This document shows, piece after piece, positions 8,527-16,836 of a DNA stretch of 51,356 nucleotides. The notes under the pieces are model-generated. The model was given only the letters and a program-made list of their open reading frames with translations. It made no database searches and was not told the origin of the DNA. The stretch spans positions 4,159-55,514 of the forward strand of contig JAFEEY010000010.1 of assembly GCA_018240865.1 (NCBI GenBank), in the 5' to 3' direction. The DNA is from Pseudomonadota bacterium (lineage in GTDB: Bacteria; Pseudomonadota; Alphaproteobacteria; Sphingomonadales; Sphingomonadaceae). The translations under genes were made by a program, and so were the position numbers. How positions within the stretch are numbered: position 1 is the stretch's first letter; every line of letters begins with the position of its first letter.

Positions 8527-10905
8527 GTGACCGATATCCCGGTTCAGCCCGATGACCAGGCCTATGGCCCGGCCTCTATCGACCCGATCAGCGACATTCT
8601 GAAGTGGGTCTTGCTCGCGACGGCGGTAATCTGCTTCGCTCTCCTCGGCTGGGCAACCGTGCTCACCTATGACAGGGCGCCGCCTCAACCTGAATCATTC
8701 GTGGATTCGCGCGGTCAGGTCGTGATGACCGGCGAGGACATCGTCGCCGGCAAGGGCGGCTTCCAGAAAGCCGACCTGATGGATTACGGCAGCATCTACG
8801 GCATGGGCTCCTATTTCGGGGAGGATTATACCGCTTCGACGCTGGTCCGGCTCGGCGTGCTTACCAAGCAGGCTCTCGCCAATTCCAATGTCACGCCGCC
8901 CGGCACCAAGACGCCCGGCAACAAATCGCTTGCTACCACAGGTCCTGCCGGCACTCCGCCCGAGCCGGCTACGCCTCTTGCCGCGTCCCGCGCAGAGGCG
9001 CTGGCCGATGCTTCCATCACGGCGACGATGCAGAAGCAGCTTCAAGGAATCGACCTTACACAACCCAACGTCGTTTTGCCGGATGCCGTCGCGCAGGCGA
9101 TCCGCGTTGTTCAGGCTGAGCTCACAACCAAGCTCAACACCGTCAACCTCTCGGCGGGCTGGGTTCCGGCCAAGAGCCTCAATCCGCATCTGCGGGAGCA
9201 GACTGCCGACTTCATCATCTACTCAGCGTTGACCACGGTCGCGCGTCGTCCGGATACGACCTGGTCGTGGACGGAAAACTGGCCTTATGAGCCGTCCGTC
9301 GGCAACACGCCCACAACCAACACCTTCCGGTGGACGTGGATCAGCTTCTGTTTCACGTTTTTCGCAATGGGTTTCGTGTTGTGGCTTTACCGGGCCTATC
9401 TCGACCATCCCGACGACGCGCCGACGGAGCGCAAACTCGCTCATTTCCTCCCGCTGACGCCAAGCCAGCGCAAGACCGGCAAATATTTCCTCGTGGTCGC
9501 TCTTGTCTTCCTTGCGTCGCAAGGCGCCGGCGCGGTGATGGCGCATTCTTATTATGAGCGGGAAACGTTCTACGGTGTGCAGCTCAACTACATTCTGCCG
9601 TTCAATTTCCTGAGGAGCTTCCACCTCCAGGCGCCGATCATCTGGATCGGACTTGGCTGGATCGCGAGCGGCCTGTTCCTCGCTCCGGCGATCGCCGGCG
9701 GACGCGAGGCCAAGGGGCAAGGCTTCCTTGTCGACTTGCTCTTTTGGGTCGCCCTGTTCGTGGTCGTGGGAGCGCTGGTCGGCAACTATCTCGGCATCCA
9801 GGGCGTGATCGACGAGGGCTGGTTCTGGTTCGGGAACCAGGGTCTGTCCTACATCCAGCTAGGCCGGTTCTGGCAGATCCTGTTCTTCGTCGCCCTGATC
9901 ACCTGGAGCGGCTTGATGTTTCGCGCGCTCTGGCCCGCGCGCGACGTCGTCGTCCAGGCCACGCGCCAGTTCTGGTCCGGCCGAATCAGGCTGGAGCATC
10001 TGATCTGGGCATCCACCGTGAACATCGCGGTGCTTTACGCCTGCGGTATGATTCCCCTGACCGGAATCGAGAAATCCTTCACAATTACCGATTTCTGGCG
10101 CTGGTGGGTCGTCCACCTCTGGGTCGAGCAATCGTTCGAATTCTTCGCTGTCGCGATCAGCGCTTATCTGCTGATGTCGCTGGGCCTGGTTTCGCGGAAG
10201 CTGGCCGAGCGGTCCGTCTATCTGGAGTTGATCCTGATCTTCCTGGGCGGCGTTCTCGGCACGGGTCACCACCTTTACTGGGGCGGCGGCCCCAGCATGT
10301 GGGTACCGCTGGGTACTATGTTCTCGTTCATCGAGGTTCTGCCGCTGGTTCTACTCATTCTCGAGGCGATCTCTCAGCACCGGCTGATCAAGGGGGCCGC
10401 GACTTTCGACTATGGCCTCGCCTACCTCTATATCCTGGGCTCCGCTTTTTGGAACTTCGTGGGCGCCGGGGTCTTTGGTGGCGGCACACTGAACGCCCCA
10501 CTCGTCAATTATTACGAGCATGGCACGTTCCTGACGCTCAACCATGCCCATACGTCGCTCTTCGGCGCGTTCGGCCTGCTGGCCCTTGGCTTGATTTATT
10601 TCTGCTTGCGTTATCGCGCAGGACCGGATGCTCCGTTTGACGAGCGTCCGGGTCGCATCGCCTTCTGGTGCTACAATCTCGGTTTGCTAATGTGGATTTT
10701 CCTCCACTTTTTCCCGATCGGTTGGCCACAGTTGGACGCAGTCTACGAGCACGGACTGGCTTGGGCACGCAGCCAGCAATTCTATGACACAACCCTTTTC
10801 TGGCAGTGGATGCGGCTCCCGGGCGATGTCGTGTTCTCGGTTGGCGCGCTGATCATGAGCTGGGACTTCATCGTGAAGCTGCGCCGCTCAGCAGAACAGG
10901 CTTAG
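8527..10905 (+). CDS. norZ: Second, divergent qNOR-type nitric oxide reductase
   Basis: A 792-aa quinol-dependent NO reductase, clearly a different lineage from the copy at 1346-3622. The active site is complete: H530, H581, H582 with E534/E538 in HLWVEQSFE for FeB, IEVLP Glu, and H673/H675 in NHAHTSLFG for the hemes; H366 in RSFHLQAPIIWIG matches the quinol-side His. It is longer than its partner because the extracytoplasmic NorC-like domain carries a Pro/Thr/Ala-rich insert (about 8890-8995). I chose the GTG at 8527 because AAGGGG precedes it; an in-frame ATG at 8461 has no good ribosome site and would add 22 basic residues. No terminator is seen after the gene; the island end follows 115 bp later. 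Confidence 0.93.
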   Translation: MTDIPVQPDDQAYGPASIDPISDILKWVLLATAVICFALLGWATVLTYDRAPPQPESFVDSRGQVVMTGEDIVAGKGGFQKADLMDYGSIYGMGSYFGEDYTASTLVRLGVLTKQALANSNVTPPGTKTPGNKSLATTGPAGTPPEPATPLAASRAEALADASITATMQKQLQGIDLTQPNVVLPDAVAQAIRVVQAELTTKLNTVNLSAGWVPAKSLNPHLREQTADFIIYSALTTVARRPDTTWSWTENWPYEPSVGNTPTTNTFRWTWISFCFTFFAMGFVLWLYRAYLDHPDDAPTERKLAHFLPLTPSQRKTGKYFLVVALVFLASQGAGAVMAHSYYERETFYGVQLNYILPFNFLRSFHLQAPIIWIGLGWIASGLFLAPAIAGGREAKGQGFLVDLLFWVALFVVVGALVGNYLGIQGVIDEGWFWFGNQGLSYIQLGRFWQILFFVALITWSGLMFRALWPARDVVVQATRQFWSGRIRLEHLIWASTVNIAVLYACGMIPLTGIEKSFTITDFWRWWVVHLWVEQSFEFFAVAISAYLLMSLGLVSRKLAERSVYLELILIFLGGVLGTGHHLYWGGGPSMWVPLGTMFSFIEVLPLVLLILEAISQHRLIKGAATFDYGLAYLYILGSAFWNFVGAGVFGGGTLNAPLVNYYEHGTFLTLNHAHTSLFGAFGLLALGLIYFCLRYRAGPDAPFDERPGRIAFWCYNLGLLMWIFLHFFPIGWPQLDAVYEHGLAWARSQQFYDTTLFWQWMRLPGDVVFSVGALIMSWDFIVKLRRSAEQA

Positions 10906-10918
10906 GTTGCTATTGGTT

Positions 10919-10975
10919 CAGCCGCAGAATCACGGGCCGTGATCCGGGTGAAATACCTGCTCTGTTCTGCGGCTG
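10919..10975. repeat. 11-bp inverted repeat with nested palindrome
   Basis: CAGCCGCAGAA at 10919-10929 pairs perfectly with 10965-10975. The loop holds a second short palindrome (CACGG-g-CCGTG, 10931-10941). No T-run follows, so it is not a standard terminator. It lies between the second qNOR and the tRNA-Val scar, where recombination or excision proteins could bind. Confidence 0.45.
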
Positions 10976-11020
10976 GGGTGAACAAAACGGCAAAAAACTG
11001 GGGATTTCGTCTTCGGGACG

Positions 11021-11069
11021 TGTGTTGACATCGCAGGGGTCGCAAGTTCAATCCTTGCCACGCCCACCA
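11021..11069 (+). other. tRNA-Val(GAC) 3'-half fragment, island attachment scar
   Basis: These 49 nt are the 3' part of a tRNA: the end of the anticodon stem, loop TTGACAT (anticodon GAC), 3' stem CGCAG, variable loop, T arm GCAAG-TTCAATC-CTTGC, acceptor strand CACGCCC, discriminator A and encoded CCA. The bases upstream do not form a D arm or 5' acceptor strand, so it is not a complete gene. Such duplicated 3' ends mark the far boundary of islands integrated by tyrosine recombinases, which restore the tRNA at the integrase end. The intact tRNA-Val and integrase would then lie left of this window, and everything from position 1 to here belongs to that island. Confidence 0.8.
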
Positions 11070-11072
11070 TTT

Positions 11073-11107
11073 AAAAGCCCGCCAGCTCTGTGAGTTGGCG
11101 GGCTTTT
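11073..11107 (+). terminator. Strong terminator after the tRNA-Val fragment
   Basis: A perfect 12-bp stem (11073-11084 with 11096-11107), 11-nt loop, ending in TTTT. This is probably the original tRNA-Val terminator, displaced from its gene by the island, and it insulates the next gene. Confidence 0.85.
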
Positions 11108-11229
11108 CGCTGCCTGTCAGACAAGGCTGGGAGGTTGGCGCTGCGGTAAAAGCGCGGTGTGGCCAGTCATCCCGCCAAAATGGCAAGCCCGCCTCTCGCG
11201 CGGCCGATCGCCCGTGCCAGGATATCGGA

Positions 11230-12114
11230 ATGAGTGTCGAAAAAGGTTTGGGCCGGCTCGGCTTTGCCGGGCTTGGGCGGATGGGGTTGCCGATGGCCCG
11301 GCGCTTGTGTGCGGCCGGTTTCGCCGTGCAGGTCTGGAACCGTTCGCCCGGGGCGGCTGGCGAGGCGAGGGTCGCCGGCGCAGAGCCGGTTGCGGAACTC
11401 GCCGAACTGTTCACCGGCAATACGGCGGTCCTCATGTGCCTCGCGAACCAGGATGCGGCCGATGCGCTTCTTGGCCGTGACCATGACCGCCTCGCCGTTC
11501 CGGTGGCAGGGCGGACGCTGATCCAGCTTGGCACCACCGCACCAGCCCATTCCGAATCGCTCTGCCGCGCGATCGAAGCGGAGGGTGGCCGCTATGTCGA
11601 GGCGCCGGTCTCCGGCTCTCGCAAGCCCGCAGAGGACGGCACGCTGATCGGGATGATCGGCGCGGCGTCCGAGGCCGATTTCGCTTTGGCTGAGCGGCTG
11701 CTGGCGCCGCTGACGGCGCGGACCTTCCGGTGCGGACCGCCGCCGGCCGCGATGACGATGAAGCTGGCCGTCAACAGCTTCCTGATCGCGATGGTCATGA
11801 GCCTTGCCGAAACCTGGTCTTTCGCCCGGCGGCTGCAAGTCGATCTGCCGCTGTTGCGTGACATTCTCGACGCCGGGCCCATGGCGAGCGCGGTCTCGCG
11901 CGGCAAGCTCGCCAAGCTGGTTGAAAGCGATATGACCGCCCAAGCATCGATCGCCGATGTGCTGATGAATGCCGGGCTCGTCGCCGGCCTTGCCGATGCG
12001 ATCGGCTTTCCGCTGCCGCTTGGCCGCGTCAGCCAGGACATGCTTAGGTGTGCTGTCGAGGCGGGATTCGGCAGCGAAGATATGATCGCGGTCGAAAAGG
12101 TCGTCGGTCGCTAG
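11230..12114 (+). CDS. NAD(P)-dependent 3-hydroxyacid dehydrogenase family protein
   Basis: A 294-aa protein of the beta-hydroxyacid dehydrogenase family (3-hydroxyisobutyrate dehydrogenase, tartronate semialdehyde reductase and relatives). It has the N-terminal Rossmann signature GFAGLGRMGLPMARRL, the substrate-binding segment VEAPVSGSRKPAEDGTL, and the family catalytic Lys region MTMKLAVNSFLI. AGGA lies 7 nt before the chosen ATG; the longer reading frame overlaps the tRNA terminator and is discarded. It is the first gene right of the island scar and is likely ancestral chromosome. The substrate cannot be told. Confidence 0.87.
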   Translation: MSVEKGLGRLGFAGLGRMGLPMARRLCAAGFAVQVWNRSPGAAGEARVAGAEPVAELAELFTGNTAVLMCLANQDAADALLGRDHDRLAVPVAGRTLIQLGTTAPAHSESLCRAIEAEGGRYVEAPVSGSRKPAEDGTLIGMIGAASEADFALAERLLAPLTARTFRCGPPPAAMTMKLAVNSFLIAMVMSLAETWSFARRLQVDLPLLRDILDAGPMASAVSRGKLAKLVESDMTAQASIADVLMNAGLVAGLADAIGFPLPLGRVSQDMLRCAVEAGFGSEDMIAVEKVVGR

Positions 12115-12120
12115 CCAGGA

Positions 12121-13044
12121 TCAGGCCGCCACGGCGCCGGCCCAGGATCGGACGGGGCGCGTGCGGGCGCGCAACTCGCGCGGTCCCACGCCAAGACGCT
12201 TGCGGATCACCATGCGCAGCGTGGAAGGGTCGCGATAGCCGACGCGGTAGGCGACTTCCTCGAACGGCAGGGTGGTGGTCTCGATCAGCTCGATCGCCCG
12301 CTCCATCCGCAATTGCTGGAGGAACTGGATCGGCGACAATCCGGTCGCGCTTTGAACGCGCCGCGCGAAGGTGCGCGGGCTCTGGCCCACTGCCGCCGCA
12401 AGGGCGCCGACCGTCAGCTCATCGTGCAGGCGCGGGCGCGCCCAGGCAGCGACGCGCGCCACGCTTTCGTTGGTCGCGGCGAGCAGGCCTATCGCCATAT
12501 AGGGTAATTGCGATCGCCGCTCGTCGAGCACCATCATCCGCGCGCAGGCTTCGGCGATTTCCGATCCCGCATAGCGCGCGACAAGCCCGACCATCAGGTC
12601 CATCTGCGCCATCGCGGCGCCTGCGGTCGTAAACCGGCCGTCGCTGATCACGAGCTGGCTGCTGTCCAGAATGACGTCCGGAAACATCTCCCGAAAAACA
12701 GGCGCGAGCCACCAGGCCGTGGTCGCGTGGCGGCCGTTCAGCAGGCCGCTCTGTGCCAGCAGCAGCGTGCCCGTGCAGGAGCTGGCGATCGCGGCGCCGG
12801 CCTCGGCTGCCTCACGCGCCCATTGGCAGGCCTCCACACAGTCCGGTTCGGCGAGCCGGTCCGCATAGGATGCTGCCTTGGAAAAGCCTTGCGCTGGGAC
12901 CAGAAAAAGTCCGGGCGTTTCATGATCCGCCTCGGGAAAGGCAAGGAACGGCCTGAACAGGTGCGCGCCTGAACCGACAATGCGCACGTCGAAGGCGCGC
13001 GGCCGGCCGGCAGACAGGCAGTGGCGATTGGCCATCGCCAGCAC
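12121..13044 (-). CDS. GlxA-type AraC family transcriptional regulator
   Basis: An N-terminal DJ-1/PfpI (glutamine-amidotransferase-like) domain, seen from ASSCTGTLLLAQSGLLNGR, is joined to a C-terminal AraC helix-turn-helix pair (FARRVQSATGLSPIQFLQQL and the second HTH to about residue 290). The coordinates use a GTG start at 13044, but coding similarity clearly continues upstream: the next 22 codons read ILATTILALDGALASSVAIT-, the normal first strand of this family. No ATG, GTG or TTG is available there; GGGAG lies 7 nt before an ATT at 13110, which would give the expected 329 aa. It is convergent with the oxidoreductase (stop codons 6 bp apart) and divergent from the secreted hydrolase, a possible target. 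Ligand unknown. Confidence 0.85.
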   Translation of the reverse strand: MLAMANRHCLSAGRPRAFDVRIVGSGAHLFRPFLAFPEADHETPGLFLVPAQGFSKAASYADRLAEPDCVEACQWAREAAEAGAAIASSCTGTLLLAQSGLLNGRHATTAWWLAPVFREMFPDVILDSSQLVISDGRFTTAGAAMAQMDLMVGLVARYAGSEIAEACARMMVLDERRSQLPYMAIGLLAATNESVARVAAWARPRLHDELTVGALAAAVGQSPRTFARRVQSATGLSPIQFLQQLRMERAIELIETTTLPFEEVAYRVGYRDPSTLRMVIRKRLGVGPRELRARTRPVRSWAGAVAA

Positions 13045-13297
13045 GTCGATCGTGATGGCAACGCTGGAGGCGAGCGCGCCGTCAAGCGCGAGGATGGTCG
13101 TTGCGAGAATGGCCGGGCTCCCTGAGTTCGTCTGGCTGGATAAAAATCATCATCAAACGGGCCCAGTGTCCAGAATGACAAGCATTGAGGGTGTTTCGCC
13201 AGATTTGTCGGACTGTCCCCGGGATTTGGCCAATTTGTCGCTGGCGGCGGACCCCGCGCTCATCGACGGTTCGGTGAAATCAGGGAGGCACGCAGGA

Positions 13298-14392
13298 ATG
13301 GGAGCGAAGGCGGTTATGCAACGGGCGGGGATTGCATTGGCCCTGCTCGCAACATCGTTCACGGCGCCGGCCGGGGCCGCGGAGGACGCACAGCTTCCCG
13401 CCAGCGTGGCAGCCGAGTTCACGCGCCCGCACGACCGCGTCGATATCGGCGGCCGCGCGCTCAATCTGCACTGCCTGGGATCGGGCGAGCCGCTCGTGCT
13501 GTTCGAAGCCGGCGGCAGCGACTGGTCGGTGATCTGGGCTCTGGTCCAGCCGGCGGTGGCGAAGAATTTCCGCGCCTGCGCTTACGACCGCGCCGGGCTT
13601 GGCTACAGCGACCCGGCCTTTCTGCCGCGCTCGCCGGCCGCGACCGTCAAGGATCTAAAAGCGCTCGTGGTCGCAGCGAAACTTCCCACGCCCTTCATTC
13701 TGGTGGGGCATTCGCTCGGCGGCTTCATCGCCAAGCTCTATGCGGCGCTTCATCCGGACGATGTGGCGGGATTGGTGCTCGTCGATCCGGCCGAGGAGCG
13801 GCAGGCGGATCGAAATCGCGCCTTTCTCCAGACCCGCTATGGCATGCGGCTGGCCGCGCGCAGTGAGCTGCTCGACGCCAGCTTCCTTAGCCTGCTGCTC
13901 GATCGCTACCGGCGCTGCACCCAGCTGGCGGAGGCCGGGCCGCTCGATCCGGCGTCGATCGACTATCGCCGCTGCTCGGACCCGCCGCGCCCGCCGCTCG
14001 GGCCGCTCATCGCGAAGGAGCGGGAGCGAATCCAGGTGACGCAGTCTTATCAACGCGCCCAGGCGTCGGAAGTGCTCAACAGCGTTTACGGCGATGCGCG
14101 GGGCGACGCTGCCTATGCCGCGCTGTTCCGTGCGGGCCTGCTGCGCCGAACGCCGTTGATCGTCCTCACCCATGGCGATTTCGATGCGAAGGACGAGCTC
14201 GATGCGCTTGATCACACGGCGATGGTCCGTCTGCATCAGCAGACAGCGCAGCTGTCGCGGGTCGGCGTCCAGCGCACGGTCGAAGGAACCAGCCACAATA
14301 TCGAGATCGACCGGCCGATGGCGATCGTCGAAGCCATCGAACAGGTAAGCCGCGCTATCGCCGCCTCGCCCCGAATGGGGCGCCGTCAATGA
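13298..14392 (+). CDS. Secreted alpha/beta hydrolase
   Basis: A 364-aa protein with a signal peptide (hydrophobic residues about 9-30, probable cleavage after APAGA). The mature part is an alpha/beta hydrolase: oxyanion region LFEAGGSDWSV, YDRAGLGYSD, nucleophile elbow VGHSLGG, and a late His in GTSHNIEIDRP that would complete the triad. GGAGG lies 9 nt before the ATG. It overlaps the next gene by 4 bp (ATGA), so the two are co-translated. It is divergent from the GlxA-type regulator, which may control it. Substrate unknown. Confidence 0.85.
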   Translation: MGAKAVMQRAGIALALLATSFTAPAGAAEDAQLPASVAAEFTRPHDRVDIGGRALNLHCLGSGEPLVLFEAGGSDWSVIWALVQPAVAKNFRACAYDRAGLGYSDPAFLPRSPAATVKDLKALVVAAKLPTPFILVGHSLGGFIAKLYAALHPDDVAGLVLVDPAEERQADRNRAFLQTRYGMRLAARSELLDASFLSLLLDRYRRCTQLAEAGPLDPASIDYRRCSDPPRPPLGPLIAKERERIQVTQSYQRAQASEVLNSVYGDARGDAAYAALFRAGLLRRTPLIVLTHGDFDAKDELDALDHTAMVRLHQQTAQLSRVGVQRTVEGTSHNIEIDRPMAIVEAIEQVSRAIAASPRMGRRQ

Positions 14393-15366
14393 CGGGTGCG
14401 TCCGAGTGTCAGGACGGCCCGTGCGACACGCCTGTGTTCGAAGGCGCGCCGCCCGCGGATGAACCACTCCCCAAGGCGGGAGGTTTGCCGTTGTCGCATG
14501 GCCTGCTGGCGCTGCTCGTCGTGGCGATCTGGGGCACGAACTTCGTTGTCATTCATCAGGGGCTGGAGCAATTCCCGCCCTTTACCTTTGCCTGCCTGCG
14601 CTTCTTCTTCTCGTCGGTCCCACTCCTGCTTTTCATGCCCAGGCCCAAGACAAGCCTTGGCACGGTGATCAGCTATGGATTGCTGGTCGGCACCGGCCAG
14701 TTCGGCCTGATGCTGTATGCGATGCACGGTCATATCTCGCCGGGCCTCGCCTCGGTGCTGATCCAGACACAGGCCTTCTTCACCGTCGGTCTGGCGGTGA
14801 TGATCGCCGGGGAGCGGCTGTCGCCGCGCAGCTTGATCGGCCTTTTGCTGTGCGGTGCCGGCGTGATCCTCGCGGCCGCATTCACCGGCGGTGAAAACAG
14901 CCTGCTCGGCGTTCTGCTCGTGCTCGGCGCCGCGCTCGCATGGGGCGCGGCCAATATCGTCGCGCGGCGGGCCGGGCCGATCAACGCGCTGGCACTGGTC
15001 GTGTGGAGCAATCTGTTCGCGCTGCCGCCGCTGGCAGCCGCCGCCTGGTTCTTCGAAGGGCCGGCGGAGATCGGCGCAGCGCTCACGCATGCCACTGCCG
15101 GCGGATGGATGACCGTTTTCTGGCAGGCGTTCGGCAATGCGCTGTTCGGCTATGCGGCGTGGAATTGGCTGCTCGGCCGGCACCCCGCCTCGCGGGTCGC
15201 GCCATTGGGCTTGATGGTCCCGGTCTTCGGGCTTGGCGCCTCGGCCTGGTATCTGGCCGAGCCGATGCCGTGGTGGAAGCTGGCCGCCGCCGCGGCGATC
15301 ATGGCCGGACTGGCCGTCAATATCCTGCCGGGCCCGGCGAGACGTGGGCTGCGCCGCGGCACTTGA
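14389..15366 (+). CDS. EamA family (DMT) transporter
   Basis: A 325-aa inner-membrane protein with two EamA repeats and about ten helices, starting at ALLVVAIWGTNFVVIHQGL. The layout is that of drug/metabolite exporters such as the cysteine/O-acetylserine exporter group. About 35 hydrophilic residues precede the first helix. Its ATG overlaps the stop of the hydrolase gene, indicating an operon. Substrate not inferable. Confidence 0.9.
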   Translation: MTGASECQDGPCDTPVFEGAPPADEPLPKAGGLPLSHGLLALLVVAIWGTNFVVIHQGLEQFPPFTFACLRFFFSSVPLLLFMPRPKTSLGTVISYGLLVGTGQFGLMLYAMHGHISPGLASVLIQTQAFFTVGLAVMIAGERLSPRSLIGLLLCGAGVILAAAFTGGENSLLGVLLVLGAALAWGAANIVARRAGPINALALVVWSNLFALPPLAAAAWFFEGPAEIGAALTHATAGGWMTVFWQAFGNALFGYAAWNWLLGRHPASRVAPLGLMVPVFGLGASAWYLAEPMPWWKLAAAAAIMAGLAVNILPGPARRGLRRGT

Positions 15367-15418
15367 CCCTGCCGGCTTTTATCTGTCCGCTGGGCCGTCA
15401 CGAACGGGAGCGGACGGC

Positions 15419-15859
15419 ATGATCGACAGGACCGATATCGGCGCGGTGATCGACGAGATGTACGCGATGATCTCGGGCCCCGCCGGCCCGCGCGACTGGT
15501 CGCGGCAGGATGCGGTGTTCCATCCCGACAGCCGCCAGATCCGGACCTGGATCGGCGCGGATGGCAAGCCGGCGATGAAGGCGATGAGCCCGGCGCAATA
15601 TGCGGCGGACACCACGCCGTTCTTCGCCGCCAACCCGTTCTTCGAAGTTGAGCTCGACCGGAAGATCGATGTGTTTGGCAATATCGCCCATGTCTGGAGC
15701 TCTTACGAGGCCAAGACCGCGCCCGGCGATGCCGCGCCGGAGCGGCGGGGAATCAATTCCATCCAGTTGTTCCGCAACGAAAAAGGTCAATGGCAGATCA
15801 TAGCGATGATCTGGGACAATGAACGCCCGGGCGTGTCGCTGGACGATCAGCGCTTTTAA
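15419..15859 (+). CDS. NTF2-like (SnoaL-type) small protein
   Basis: A 146-aa protein with an NTF2/SnoaL-type pattern: N-terminal helices, a central VELDRKIDVFGNIAHVWSSYEAK beta sheet and the C-terminal strand SIQLFRNEKGQWQIIAMIWDNE. GGGAG lies 9 nt before the ATG. It follows the EamA gene by 52 bp on the same strand and is convergent with the next gene. These proteins are either small enzymes or ligand-binding proteins; neither can be chosen here. Confidence 0.75.
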   Translation: MIDRTDIGAVIDEMYAMISGPAGPRDWSRQDAVFHPDSRQIRTWIGADGKPAMKAMSPAQYAADTTPFFAANPFFEVELDRKIDVFGNIAHVWSSYEAKTAPGDAAPERRGINSIQLFRNEKGQWQIIAMIWDNERPGVSLDDQRF

Positions 15860-15935
15860 ATGTGCGCGGCGATGCGACGTCGGCGGGAGCACGAGGGCAC
15901 GCGCGACTCTCGTCTTAGTCTTGCAGCTCGAGGGG

Positions 15936-16697
15936 CTAGCCCAAAGTCCGGAAGGTTTCGCTGAAGAGGTCGAGCACTGCTCGCCATGCGCGGGTCGCAT
16001 GCTCCGGATGATAGCCGACGCCGGGCACAGTCGCCTCGGTGTGGGTGGTCCCTGTGGCGGGCGATCCGTCCGGGTTTGTCGGCCGGGCCCAGAAAGCGTG
16101 CTTGGCTCCGCCATAGATATTCGCGCGCCAGTCGATGCCGGCATCCTGAAGCGCGCCACCAAAGGTCAGAATTTGTCCAGGCGTGCAAATGGGGTCTTCA
16201 GAGCCGGTGCATAGCAGGAAGGTGCTGGTTGAATCGGCCCAGTCCTCGGCCCGGGCGTCCGGTAAGCTGGGATGGACGACCGCGACGGCCTTGAAGGGCG
16301 CGCCAGTCCTGGCAAGTTCCAGCACGATGCGGCCGCCCGTGCCATAGCCGAGCGCGGCGATGCGATCAGGCGCGACACCGGGCGTCGCGAGAAGAATATC
16401 AAGCGCGGTGCGGCCGATGGTCTGCATCCGCGCGACATCGGCCAACAACGGCATGCATCGCGCGAGCATTGCGTCCGGCCTGCCGAAATATAGCTGGCCA
16501 CCGTGGTAATCCATCGCCAACGCCATATAGCCGTGCGCGGCCAGATCGTCCGCGCGACGCCGTTGATAGTCGTCAAGGCCGATTCCGTCGTGCCCGATAA
16601 GCACGGCTGGCCAAGGCCCCTCACCATCCGGTTGTGCCAGATGGGCGACCATGCTCAGGCCGTCTACGTCATAAGTGACTTCGCGCGTTACGGTCAT
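15936..16697 (-). CDS. Dienelactone hydrolase family protein, nucleophile replaced by Gly
   Basis: A 253-aa member of the dienelactone hydrolase family by overall pattern: PWPAVLIGHDGIGLDDYQR near the start, AMDYHGG, and the late YGGAKHAFW segment, where H is the expected catalytic His. The nucleophile elbow is GYGTGG (residues 117-122), where the family has GYCxGG or GYSxGG, so G119 replaces the catalytic Cys/Ser. The DNA at this point reads GGC-TAT-GGC unambiguously. It may be non-catalytic or act by another route. It stands alone, 139 bp downstream of the glutaminyl cyclase gene with a terminator between. Confidence 0.8.
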   Translation of the reverse strand: MTVTREVTYDVDGLSMVAHLAQPDGEGPWPAVLIGHDGIGLDDYQRRRADDLAAHGYMALAMDYHGGQLYFGRPDAMLARCMPLLADVARMQTIGRTALDILLATPGVAPDRIAALGYGTGGRIVLELARTGAPFKAVAVVHPSLPDARAEDWADSTSTFLLCTGSEDPICTPGQILTFGGALQDAGIDWRANIYGGAKHAFWARPTNPDGSPATGTTHTEATVPGVGYHPEHATRAWRAVLDLFSETFRTLG

Positions 16698-16771
16698 TCA
16701 TTCCTCCGAAGTTGCGCCGGGGTCGCAACGGCTCTTTCAAGTCGTTCGTTTCCAGATCGCGCACTGCATCT

Positions 16772-16807
16772 GAAAATGCACATTCGGCATGTGCCGAACG
16801 TGCATTT
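16772..16807 (-). terminator. Terminator after the glutaminyl cyclase gene
   Basis: A 16-bp stem (16774-16789 with 16792-16807) with a 2-nt loop and one mismatch that is a G-U pair in the minus-strand transcript, followed by TTTTC. The right arm is part of a 13-bp direct repeat, GTGCCGAACGTGC, at 16791-16803 and 16809-16821. Confidence 0.7.
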
Positions 16808-16836
16808 CGTGCCGAACGTGCCTTTTGCCGCCCTTT

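Noticed and set aside
9744..10640. 298-aa frame inside the second qNOR
   Set aside because: Same-strand frame-shifted shadow, Arg-rich, inside a well-supported gene.
8527..10905. Second qNOR as a nitric oxide dismutase
   Set aside because: The FeB histidines and both Glu of the active site and the quinol-side His are all present, whereas putative dismutases are reported to have changed these residues.
11021..11069. Complete tRNA-Val gene
   Set aside because: No D arm or 5' acceptor strand is present upstream; only the 3' half exists.
12980..13297. N-terminal extension of the secreted hydrolase
   Set aside because: Would put 106 non-conserved residues before an evident signal peptide and overlap the divergent regulator gene.
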